Shown here: positions 1 through 6,947 of the stretch, piece after piece
Position numbering within the stretch: the first letter of the stretch is position 1
Layout of the letters: each line of letters opens with the position of its first letter
DNA from: Planotetraspora kaengkrachanensis
Lineage (GTDB): Bacteria; Actinomycetota; Actinomycetes; Streptosporangiales; Streptosporangiaceae
DNA: 64,000 nt
NCBI RefSeq assembly: GCF_016862895.1
Contig: NZ_BONV01000047.1
Coordinates: 38,204 to 102,203, forward strand
Direction of reading: 5' to 3'
The notes under the pieces: generated by a model
Told to the model about the DNA's origin: nothing
Database searches by the model: none
Seen by the model: the letters and a program-made list of their open reading frames with translations, nothing else
Translations under genes and position numbers: made by a program

Positions 1-179
1 TGGACAGCGCGCAGGCCGCCGAGGCCGCCCGGATCCTCGACGCCCGCCGTGTCGTCCCGGCCCACCACGACAGCTGGGCCCACTTCACCGAGGGCCGCGA
101 GGACCTGGAGGCCGCCTTCACCGCCGCGGGCCTGGCCGACCGCCTGGACCAGGACTGGACGCAGCGCTCCTCAGCCTGA
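1..179 (+). CDS. C-terminal end of a metallo-beta-lactamase-fold hydrolase (5' truncated by window)
   Basis: Only the last 58 codons are present, read from base 3 to a TGA at 177-179. The fragment contains VVPAHHDSWAHFTEG, followed by a helix ending in GLADRLDQDW. In the MBL-fold (UlaG-like) family the last metal-binding histidine sits in a strand of the form PxHxDxWxHF, and a short C-terminal helix follows it. The family call rests on this motif alone. The substrate cannot be inferred. The gene reads away from the hydrolase block that follows on the other strand. Confidence 0.6.
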   Translation, partial: DSAQAAEAARILDARRVVPAHHDSWAHFTEGREDLEAAFTAAGLADRLDQDWTQRSSA

Positions 180-310
180 ACCGCCGCCACGGCGCCGTGC
201 CAGAACGACAGAGAACGAGCCGATCACATGTCCACCGGAACCGATGCCGGCCTCGTGCCCTGCTTCTACCAGGCCCTTGAGCTGACCGCCCATGACCTCG
301 GGCTGGACGG

Positions 311-395
311 TGCTCTACGGTGCCCAGCGTGTGGCCGTGGTGGTCGACATTGTGGTCAGCGTTGTCGTCACCTCGCGCGGCTGTCCAGTGGCAAG
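311..395 (+). repeat. Imperfect direct repeat, copy A
   Basis: This 85-bp stretch aligns with 19125-19210 at about 12 mismatches and one inserted base, roughly 85% identity. Both copies start TGCTCYACGGTGCCCAGCG and end CCAGTGGCAAG. Homology stops sharply on both sides. Its inner 26 bp (346-371) also resemble 25265-25290 (21 of 26). In one frame both long copies read VL-GAQRV followed by alternating Val/Ala, a style I associate with tails of actinobacterial integrases; that link is inference. The copies bracket the hydrolase/regulator block. Confidence 0.7.
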
Positions 396-458
396 GCCTG
401 ACGGAGGGGGGCCGCGTCAGCGATCGTCCAGCGCCATGAACCGCGAGCGCGAGCAGCC

Positions 459-497
459 GTGGTCGGGCAGGTTCTCATTCGCCGCGTGCCCGACCAC
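459..497 (-). terminator. Probable terminator of the 510-1235 hydrolase
   Basis: GTGGTCGGGCA at 459-469 is perfectly complementary to TGCCCGACCAC at 487-497, giving an 11-bp GC-rich stem with a 17-base loop. It sits 13 bases past the stop of the minus-strand hydrolase. There is no T-run, which is usual for actinomycete terminators. Confidence 0.6.
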
Positions 498-509
498 GCC
501 CGCCTTCGG

Positions 510-1235
510 TCAGGCCTGTACGTGGCCGACGGCGTCGAGGATGGAGGCGGTCACGGCGTCGGGCTGGGACGCCCCGACGGCGTGGGAGGCGCCCGCGATC
601 TCGCGGGTTCCGCGCGAGCCCGCGCGTTCGGCCATGAACCTCAGCGCCTCGGCCGGAATGTTGAGGTCGCCATCACCGTGGACGAACCAGGACGGCTTGG
701 CACGCCAACCCGGCTCGCTCACCGTCAGCCCGTCGGTCAGCGCCTGCTCGGTGACCGGGCGCTGGGTCGCCGCCATCAGGGCGGCCTCATCAGCGTCGAG
801 ATCGGCGCAGAACTGGTGGTGGAACCTGTCCTCGGCGATCCGGAACTCGTTGCCGCCGGAGGAGACCGGGTAGGCGACCAGTGCGCCACCCAGGCTGCTG
901 CCCTCGAACTTGCCGGACAGCACCAGTGCGCTCTCTCCGAGCTCGGGTGCGAAGGCGGCGACGTACACGAGTGCCTGCACGGCGTCGTTGCCGGACGCCG
1001 CCTGGCTGATCACCATGCCGCCATAGGAGTGGCCGACCAGGACGACCGGCCGTCCGATGCCGGCGATCACGTCGCGCACGTAGGCGGCGTCGCCCTCCAC
1101 GCTCCGCAGCGGGTTGGCCGCCGCGACGGCGGTCAGCCCGCGGCCGTGCAGGCGCTGGATGACGCGGTTCCAGCTCGCCGACTCGGCGAAGGCGCCGTGG
1201 ACGAGGACGACGGCGGGCTGTTCTGTGGTGGTCAT
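510..1235 (-). CDS. Small alpha/beta hydrolase (methyl-esterase-like), 241 aa
   Basis: This is a single-domain alpha/beta hydrolase. An oxyanion motif LVHGAFAESASW lies near residues 11-22, and the nucleophile elbow VGHSYGG places Ser at 70. An Asp is in HGDGDLNIP near residue 190, and the catalytic His is in GASHAVG near residue 216. It belongs with the short plant-type methyl-esterase/pimeloyl-ester esterase group. Its closest visible relatives are its own neighbours at 2239-3042 and 6156-6836, which share the NP-R-GDAAY segment and the VYVAAFAP segment. There is no signal peptide, so it is cytoplasmic. The start has GGAAAGG about 8 bases upstream, and its ATG overlaps the TGA of a possible 34-codon frame. 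The substrate is unknown. Confidence 0.88.
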   Translation of the reverse strand: MTTTEQPAVVLVHGAFAESASWNRVIQRLHGRGLTAVAAANPLRSVEGDAAYVRDVIAGIGRPVVLVGHSYGGMVISQAASGNDAVQALVYVAAFAPELGESALVLSGKFEGSSLGGALVAYPVSSGGNEFRIAEDRFHHQFCADLDADEAALMAATQRPVTEQALTDGLTVSEPGWRAKPSWFVHGDGDLNIPAEALRFMAERAGSRGTREIAGASHAVGASQPDAVTASILDAVGHVQA

Positions 1236-1336
1236 GAGTTCGCCTTTCCGGAGGTCAGGGCGGCCTCGAGTACCTCGATGGCCTGGATGACGGCGGCGCC
1301 TGCCGCCGCGGTCGAGCGGACGGGGTTGAGCATCAT
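1232..1336 (-). CDS. Possible 34-aa peptide coupled to the downstream hydrolase
   Basis: A short frame starts with a double ATG (MMLNPVRSTAAAGAA...) and ends in ANS with a TGA that overlaps the hydrolase ATG as ATGA. The predicted peptide is one amphipathic, Ala-rich helix. It fills most of the gap between the SDR stop and the hydrolase start. It could be a coupling leader, the tail of a lost gene, or chance. No family is recognised and no good ribosome site is seen. Confidence 0.25.
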   Translation of the reverse strand: MMLNPVRSTAAAGAAVIQAIEVLEAALTSGKANS

Positions 1337-1394
1337 GAAGTCGTGCAGGTGCCGTTGTAGCGGACGCTGAGGTGAGCGCCGCAGTCCGCCCGGG

Positions 1395-2183
1395 TCACAG
1401 GGTGCCGATCAGGCCGCCGTCGATGACGAAGTCCGCGCCGGTGACGTTGCCGGCGCGCTCGCTGGCGAGCAGGACCACGAGGTCGGCGACCTCGTCCGGG
1501 CGGGTGAACCGGCCGGTGACCGAGTCGGCGGCGGCCTGCTTCGCCACCGCTTGCGACTCGCCGCCGTTGTGGCGGGCGAGCGTGGCGGCGACGCCGTCCG
1601 CGCCGAGCCACAGGTCGGTGGCGACCGGCCCGGGGCTGACGGTGTTGACCCGGATCCCGTGCGGGCCCAGCTCCTTCGACAGGGACTTGCTGAAACTGGC
1701 CAGAGCCGCCTTCGCGGCGCTGTAGTCGATCACCAGCGGGTCCGGCAGCGACGCGTTGACCGAGCTGACGGACACGATCGTGCCGGCGCCGCGGCCGAGC
1801 ATGAGCGGCAGCGCCTCGCGGGTGGCCCGCACCGCGGACAGGAAGTTGACGGTCAGGGTGGCGAGCCAGTCCACGTCGGTGACGGACGCGAAGCCGCCGG
1901 GGCGCGGGCTTACCGCGCCGACGTTGTTGACCAGGATGTCCAGGCCGCCGAAGGCGGCGCCTGCTGCCTCGACCAGCTCGGCCGGGCCGTCCGGGGTGGC
2001 GAGGTCCACCGCGACCGGGCGGACGCGGCCCCCCGCCGCCAGCTCGGACAGCTCGGCGCTGACGTGCCGCGCTCCGGCGGTCACGCTGACGCCCTCCGCG
2101 GCGAGCGCCCGGGTGATCGCCAGCCCGATGCCCTTGCTCGCGCCGGTGACCACGGCTGTCTTGCCTGACAGGTTCAGCTCCAT
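1395..2183 (-). CDS. Short-chain dehydrogenase/reductase, 262 aa
   Basis: This is a classical NAD(P)-binding Rossmann enzyme. TGASKGIG (about residues 14-21) is the dinucleotide site and NNVG lies near residue 86. The catalytic set is Ser in VSVSSVN, then Tyr and Lys in YSAAKAA. The tail VTGADFVIDGGLIGTL is typical of the FabG-like group. It oxidises or reduces a carbonyl/alcohol on an unknown substrate. It is co-directional with hydrolases on both sides and probably co-transcribed with them. A deleted, frameshifted relative lies at 14341-14546 and shares the segments DL-TPDGPA-LV and SKE-GPHG-R--TVS. Confidence 0.92.
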   Translation of the reverse strand: MELNLSGKTAVVTGASKGIGLAITRALAAEGVSVTAGARHVSAELSELAAGGRVRPVAVDLATPDGPAELVEAAGAAFGGLDILVNNVGAVSPRPGGFASVTDVDWLATLTVNFLSAVRATREALPLMLGRGAGTIVSVSSVNASLPDPLVIDYSAAKAALASFSKSLSKELGPHGIRVNTVSPGPVATDLWLGADGVAATLARHNGGESQAVAKQAAADSVTGRFTRPDEVADLVVLLASERAGNVTGADFVIDGGLIGTL

Positions 2184-2238
2184 GACGGACCTTTCTGCGG
2201 CACGCGGCCCCGCCCCCGCGACGGGGCCGCGTGCGGGT

Positions 2239-3042
2239 TCAGCGGATGGACTTGGCGGCGGCGACGATGACGTCCACCACGGCCTGCGGCCGGGACAACA
2301 TCGACAGGTGCGACGCGGCGACCTCGGTGACGTGGCTGTGCGCCCGCTTCGCCATGGTGACCTGCAGCGACGGCGGCAGGATGCCGTCCTTCGTGCCCAC
2401 CAGGTACCAGCTCGGCAGCTTCTTCCAGGCGGGCGGCCCGGACGGCTCCTGCAGCGCGCTCAGTGCGATCGGGCGCTGCTCGGCGGCCAGCCGGGCGGCC
2501 GTGGCGGCCGGCAGATCACCGGCGAACGCCTGCGGGAACACCGCCTGCTTGATGTAGAGGTCGACGTCTCCGGCCGGCGCCCCAGGGTAGGCCACGACGT
2601 CGAACAGCGCGCTGGGGTCGCCACCGCCCTGCAGCCCGAGGACCGTCTCGCCCTCGTCGGGCGCGAACGCGTTGACGTAGACGAGCGCCTTCACGTCGGG
2701 GTCGGTGCCGGCCGCGTTGGTCACGACCGCTCCGCCGTAGGAGTGGCCGACCAGGACGACCGGACCGCTGGTCCGCTGGGCGAGGAACGCCGACAGGTAC
2801 GCGGCGTCGCCGCTGAGCCCGCGCAGTGGGTTGGGCGCGGCGAGCACGGTGTACCCGAGCCGTTGCAGCCGGCCGGTCACGTCCGACCAGCTCGACGCGT
2901 CGGCCCAGGCGCCGTGCACGAGAACGATGGTCGGCTTCGGGTGATCGGGACGGCTGGCGGCCGACGCCGGGGCGACGAGCGCGAACAGGGCGAGAACGGC
3001 CAGCGCGATCATCGCACCGCGCCGGCGGAGGGGGTTCATCAT
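2239..3042 (-). CDS. Secreted alpha/beta hydrolase, 267 aa
   Basis: This is a paralogue of the hydrolase at 510-1235 with an added export signal. MMNPLRRRG is followed by a hydrophobic stretch ending APASAAS, so cleavage is likely near residue 29. The mature part has VLVHGAWADASSW, the elbow VGHSYGG, GTKDG (acid region) and ASHLSM (His region). It probably acts outside the cell on an ester. The neighbours suggest one minus-strand unit running through the SDR to 510. The 55-base gap to the SDR is short. The substrate is unknown. Confidence 0.88.
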   Translation of the reverse strand: MMNPLRRRGAMIALAVLALFALVAPASAASRPDHPKPTIVLVHGAWADASSWSDVTGRLQRLGYTVLAAPNPLRGLSGDAAYLSAFLAQRTSGPVVLVGHSYGGAVVTNAAGTDPDVKALVYVNAFAPDEGETVLGLQGGGDPSALFDVVAYPGAPAGDVDLYIKQAVFPQAFAGDLPAATAARLAAEQRPIALSALQEPSGPPAWKKLPSWYLVGTKDGILPPSLQVTMAKRAHSHVTEVAASHLSMLSRPQAVVDVIVAAAKSIR

Positions 3043-3058
3043 GATGGATCCAGCTCTC

Positions 3059-3160
3059 AGTCGAGGAGGGCGAGCAGGCGTCGGGTGAGTTCGGCCGGAT
3101 GTTCTTCGAGATCCAGTGGCCGGAGTCCGCGATCACGTCGCCTTGACCGGTCGTCCTCAT
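3059..3160 (-). pseudogene. C-terminal remnant of an epoxide-hydrolase-like alpha/beta hydrolase
   Basis: The minus strand reads DVIADSGHWI in one frame. In the next frame it continues EEHPAELTRRLLALLD and stops. The intact gene at 13303-14298 ends VVPDSGHWIYEEHPDEMTQRLLTFFK, so this is the tail of a close relative carrying a frameshift. Nothing upstream in 3161-3315 matches the rest of such a gene. It records a lost duplicate inside the block. Confidence 0.75.
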
Positions 3161-3315
3161 GGAACCGCGCCGAGGCGGGTCGCCGAATCAGGGAAACACC
3201 CCAGTGTGTCCACAGGCCGGGGGTCAGACGGCGGGCGCAACGATGGTGGTCTCCACGCCTCCCGGAGCATCACCCCGGGTCCCGATCGAGGAACGTGCGG
3301 GGGCGTTCAGGCTGG

Positions 3316-6156
3316 TCAGGACGCATCTTCCAAAAGAGGAGCGAGTTTGCGGCGGGAGGTGATGTCGAGTTTTCGGAAGATCTTGTTGAGGTGGTATTCG
3401 ACGGTCGAGGTGCTGAGGAACAGGCGGGCGGCGATTTCGCCGTTGGTGGCTCCGGAAGCGGCGAGGGTCGCGATCTGCTTTTCGCGGGGGGTCAGGGCGT
3501 TGGCGTCGGGTGCGGTTCGTTTGCGGAGGTGCTCGCCGGTCGCCGACAGTTCGGCTCGGGCTCGTTCGGCGAACGCCCCGGCGCCCATTCCCGTGAACAT
3601 CTCGTAGGCCCTTCGCAGCTCAAGGCGCGCGTCGCTGCGGCGCTTGTGCCGCAGGAGCCATTCGCCGAGCAGGAGGTGGCTTCGCGCGATCTCGGTCGTG
3701 ATCCGCGTTTGGCCGAGCAGCTCGATCGACTCGCGGTAGCGCCGCTCGGCGTGCTCGTCGTCGACCATCAGCGCCCTGCAGCGGGTGAGCAGGCCGAGGC
3801 CCCAGGCGGTGCCGGCGGCCAGGGCGCGCTCCTCCAGACGGGTGAGGGCCGCCTTCGCGGCGACGTGGTCGCCGCTCCGCATTCCTGCCTCGACGATCTC
3901 GGGCAACGACCTGGTGCCCGTGCCCGGCCTGTCGGCCTCGAATGACGGAAGGACGCAGGCCAGTGCATCGGCGTAGCGGCCGAGGCTCAGCTCCAGCACC
4001 GCCAGGCTGTTCCTGGCGAAGTCGACGAGACCGACGGTCGAGCCGGTCCGCGCGGCGCCCGCCAGCGCCCGTGTCTCGGCCTCTTCACCACTCCATGCCA
4101 GGAGCTCGATCCGTTGGATGTCCCCGGAGGACGGTTGTCCGATCATGCTGGACAGATCAGCGAGCTCGTCCTGGAGCGCGCCCGCCGCTGAGAACCGGCC
4201 CGCGCGAAGTTCCCACATGGATCCGACCATGAGTGTGGTCCGCAGAGCGCCCAGTGCTCCGTTCTCGCGATCGAAGGCTTCGAGCCGCTTCCAGGCCCGC
4301 CATCCTCCCTCGTCGTCCCACACGTCTTCGGACGCGAACATGCTGACGGCCGCCAGCGGAAGGCCGTCCTCGGCGAGACTTGCGTCCGTGTGCAGGGCTT
4401 CCAGCGCGCCGCGCAGCAACGGCACGGCAGGCCGGTGGCCGACGGCGATGCGTGTGGCGTAGGCCTCGAGCAGCAGGTCGGAGAAGGTCGATTCCGTCGA
4501 CTCCATCGCAGGTGACGCCAGCACCGCGCGAGCGAGGCCCTGTGGGGTGACTCCGACGGAGCGGTCGTAGGTGATCAGAGCCACCTGGAGTGCTTCGAAC
4601 ATCATTTTCCGCGACAGGCGGGGATCCAGGTCCGCGATCGACTCGGCGGCCTCCAGGAGAGTCGCCGGGGCGGCGGCGACTTGACCGAGGTACAGCTCGG
4701 CCGTCGCCCCGATCTGCCGCGCACGGGCGCGCAGCACGGGACGGTCCAGGCCCAGCTCGGCACGGCCGAGCATCTTCCGCGCCGCGACCGACTCCCCGAC
4801 CATGACGTAGGCCTGTGCGGCCGCGACGAGCCGAGCGGCCTGATCGCGGGCATCGGGAGTGAGCTCCGCCGCGCGGGACAGGAAGGCGGCCTGTTCCGCG
4901 TGGCCGCCGCGGGCACGTGCGTGCTCCGAGGCTCGTTCGAGCTCCGCCGCGACCTCTTCGTCGAGGCCGATCGTGGCGTGCGCGCGATGCCACGCGCGGA
5001 GGTCCCGGTCTCGATCCGGATCGCTCACGGCGGCGAGGGCGGCGTGGACGCTGCGCCGCTCCACCGCGTCGGCGCCCCGGTAGACGGCGGAGCGGATCAA
5101 CGGATGCCGGAAGTCCAGGGAGCCGTGGTGGGTCAGAACGCCCGCGGCCAGCGCGGTGTCCGCCGCGCTCGCGGCGATCCCCAGGTGACCGGCGGCCCGC
5201 CAGAGCAGCGACTGGTCTCCAGGCGGCGCGGCGGCGACGACGAGAAGCAGGGTCCGGGTGTCCGCGGGGAGGGCCTGGATCTGCTGCAGGAAATGCGTTT
5301 CGAGGAGCCGGCCGACCGGGAGAGGGCTGGGCAAGGGGGCGCGGCCCGACAACTGCTCAGCGGTGAGCGTGCGGGCGATCTCGATCAACGCCAGCGGGTT
5401 GCCGCCGGTGCCGGTGACGATCTTCGTGGCCACCGCGTCGTCGAGACGTCCGGCGACGCTCGTCGACAGCAGCCTCCCGGCATCGCGGTCGGGCAGCCCG
5501 GACACCGTCATCACGGGTAGCCCGTCGAAGAGGGCCGAACCGTCAGAGCGCGGACGAGTGGCGAACAGGAGCCCCACGGCTTCGGCATGGAGGCGGCGAG
5601 CGACGAACGCCAGGGCTTCGGCCGATTCCCGGTCCAGCCACTGCACGTCCTCCACCACGCACAACAGGGGCTGGACCAAGGCGGCATCTGCGAGAAGCGT
5701 CAGAGCCGCCATGCCGACGAGGTACCGGTCGGCCGCGACTCCGGCCACCTGGCCGAACGCCGAGCGCAACGCGTCGCGCTGCGGGGTGGGAAGGCTCTCG
5801 ATACGAGGCGACCACGGGCGCAGCAGGCGGTGCAGCGCCGCGAAGCCGAGATGCGCCTCGGACTCCACACCGACGATCCTGACGACGCGGACTTCCGGAC
5901 AGCCCGTCACGGCCTGGTCAAGAAGCCGGGTCTTGCCGGTCCCGGGTTCACCGACCAGCACCAGCACGCCGCTCAGCCCTTCCTGGACGCCTGCCAGAAG
6001 GCCGGCCAGGACGCGTTGTTCCTCGATGCGGCCGATGAGAGGCCGGTCGCCGGCGCCGACCGGCAGGTGCTCGGCGGTGGTCGGCCGCGCCGTGACGGGA
6101 CGGTCGGACAGGCCCTCCGTGACAAGCGCGAGCACGTCGTGCGTTGCGACCGTCAT
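3316..6156 (-). CDS. LAL-type LuxR regulator with AAA ATPase, 946 aa
   Basis: This is a large ATP-binding LuxR-family transcription regulator of the MalT/LAL class. Walker A GEPGTGKT lies at residues 69-76 and a Walker B-type VVEDVQWLD near 165. A long helical TPR-like middle follows. The C-terminal HTH reads LTPREKQIATLAASG...STVEYHLNKIFRKL over roughly the last 60 residues. Such proteins bind an inducer through the helical part and need ATP to activate transcription. The start codon overlaps the stop of the upstream hydrolase as TGATG, so the two are translationally coupled. That makes the hydrolase or its product a plausible part of the signal. This is inference. Confidence 0.92.
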   Translation of the reverse strand: MTVATHDVLALVTEGLSDRPVTARPTTAEHLPVGAGDRPLIGRIEEQRVLAGLLAGVQEGLSGVLVLVGEPGTGKTRLLDQAVTGCPEVRVVRIVGVESEAHLGFAALHRLLRPWSPRIESLPTPQRDALRSAFGQVAGVAADRYLVGMAALTLLADAALVQPLLCVVEDVQWLDRESAEALAFVARRLHAEAVGLLFATRPRSDGSALFDGLPVMTVSGLPDRDAGRLLSTSVAGRLDDAVATKIVTGTGGNPLALIEIARTLTAEQLSGRAPLPSPLPVGRLLETHFLQQIQALPADTRTLLLVVAAAPPGDQSLLWRAAGHLGIAASAADTALAAGVLTHHGSLDFRHPLIRSAVYRGADAVERRSVHAALAAVSDPDRDRDLRAWHRAHATIGLDEEVAAELERASEHARARGGHAEQAAFLSRAAELTPDARDQAARLVAAAQAYVMVGESVAARKMLGRAELGLDRPVLRARARQIGATAELYLGQVAAAPATLLEAAESIADLDPRLSRKMMFEALQVALITYDRSVGVTPQGLARAVLASPAMESTESTFSDLLLEAYATRIAVGHRPAVPLLRGALEALHTDASLAEDGLPLAAVSMFASEDVWDDEGGWRAWKRLEAFDRENGALGALRTTLMVGSMWELRAGRFSAAGALQDELADLSSMIGQPSSGDIQRIELLAWSGEEAETRALAGAARTGSTVGLVDFARNSLAVLELSLGRYADALACVLPSFEADRPGTGTRSLPEIVEAGMRSGDHVAAKAALTRLEERALAAGTAWGLGLLTRCRALMVDDEHAERRYRESIELLGQTRITTEIARSHLLLGEWLLRHKRRSDARLELRRAYEMFTGMGAGAFAERARAELSATGEHLRKRTAPDANALTPREKQIATLAASGATNGEIAARLFLSTSTVEYHLNKIFRKLDITSRRKLAPLLEDAS

Positions 6157-6836
6157 CAGGCGGCTGCCTGGCGGATGAGCTCGGCGACCGCGGCGGGCTG
6201 GGAGACGTGGACGGCGTGGCTGCCGATCGCCTCCACGACGAACGATCCGGCGCGTTCGGCCATGGCGCGCTGGGCCGGTGGCGGGATCATGCGGTCCTCG
6301 GTGGCGACGAGGTACCAGCTGGGCCTGTGCCGCCAGGCTGGTTCCGTGACCGCCCCGGCGAGGGCGTCCACACCCCAGGGGACCTGGGCGTCGGCCATGA
6401 ACGCGGCCAACTGTGCGGGCAGATCGGCGGCGAACGCGCCGTGGAACCTGTCCCGGTCGAGATGGAGGAAACCGTCGCGCGGCGGCAGGATCGGCGGCAC
6501 CGGCGCCCCGGGCGGCGGGTCGGCGATGAGGGTGCCGACCGACTCGCCCTTGTCAGGGGCGAAAGCGGCGACATACACCAACGCCGCCACGTTGGCGTGC
6601 GTGCCGGCCTCGCTGATGACGGCCCCACCGTAGGAGTGGCCGACCAGGACGGCCGGGCCGTCGAGGGCGTCGAGCACGTGGCGGGTCGCGGCGACGTCAC
6701 CAGCGAGCGACACCGTCGGGTTCTGCACGACCCGGACGCGGAAACCGTCTCTCGCGAGCTCGTCGTAGACGCCCTGCCAGCCGGATCCGTCCACGAAGGC
6801 GCCATGCACCAGCACGACGTTCTCGATTGTCGTCAT
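6156..6836 (-). CDS. Small alpha/beta hydrolase coupled to an LAL regulator, 226 aa
   Basis: This is the third member of the local small-hydrolase family. It has VVLVHGAFVDGSGW at the N terminus, the elbow VGHSYGG with Ser near 67, an acidic residue in ATEDRMIPP and the His in GSHAVHVS. There is no signal peptide. The start has AGGAG about 9 bases upstream. Its TGA shares a base with the ATG of the giant LuxR-type regulator, the only such coupling in the block. A palindrome in its promoter (6860-6880) suggests dedicated regulation. The substrate is not known. Confidence 0.9.
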   Translation of the reverse strand: MTTIENVVLVHGAFVDGSGWQGVYDELARDGFRVRVVQNPTVSLAGDVAATRHVLDALDGPAVLVGHSYGGAVISEAGTHANVAALVYVAAFAPDKGESVGTLIADPPPGAPVPPILPPRDGFLHLDRDRFHGAFAADLPAQLAAFMADAQVPWGVDALAGAVTEPAWRHRPSWYLVATEDRMIPPPAQRAMAERAGSFVVEAIGSHAVHVSQPAAVAELIRQAAA

Positions 6837-6859
6837 GGTCGCTCCTGACCTTGATAAAC

Positions 6860-6880
6860 GGACAGGCTTAACACCTGTCC
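6860..6880. promoter_or_regulatory. Palindromic operator candidate
   Basis: GGACAGG and CCTGTCC, perfect 7-base inverted arms with a 7-base centre CTTAACA, lie 24-44 bases upstream of the hydrolase start at 6836. The position fits an operator overlapping the promoter of the hydrolase/LAL operon. Which of the nearby regulators binds is unknown. Confidence 0.5.
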
Positions 6881-6947
6881 TGTGCCTTCAATCCAAGTCG
6901 CGTGGAAGGAACCAGACCACGCACAACAGCACGAAGAAGTTCCGCCC

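Larger units (their letters stand above)
180..509. other. Intergenic stretch with direct-repeat copy A and a terminator
   Basis: No convincing gene is seen. The stretch holds one copy of an 85-bp imperfect repeat (311-395), whose partner is at 19125-19210, and a strong hairpin at 459-497. A frame from 228 would encode a Cys-rich peptide running through the repeat. The substitutions between the two repeat copies are not biased to any codon position, so I do not call it coding. Confidence 0.6.

Noticed and set aside
228..400. A Cys-rich small protein running through repeat copy A
   Set aside because: Differences between the two repeat copies are spread evenly over codon positions and an indel breaks the frame in copy B.
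1756..3945. A 729-codon plus-strand frame crossing the SDR, hydrolase and LAL genes
   Set aside because: It spans several intergenic gaps and opposite-strand genes, has antisense composition and no motif.
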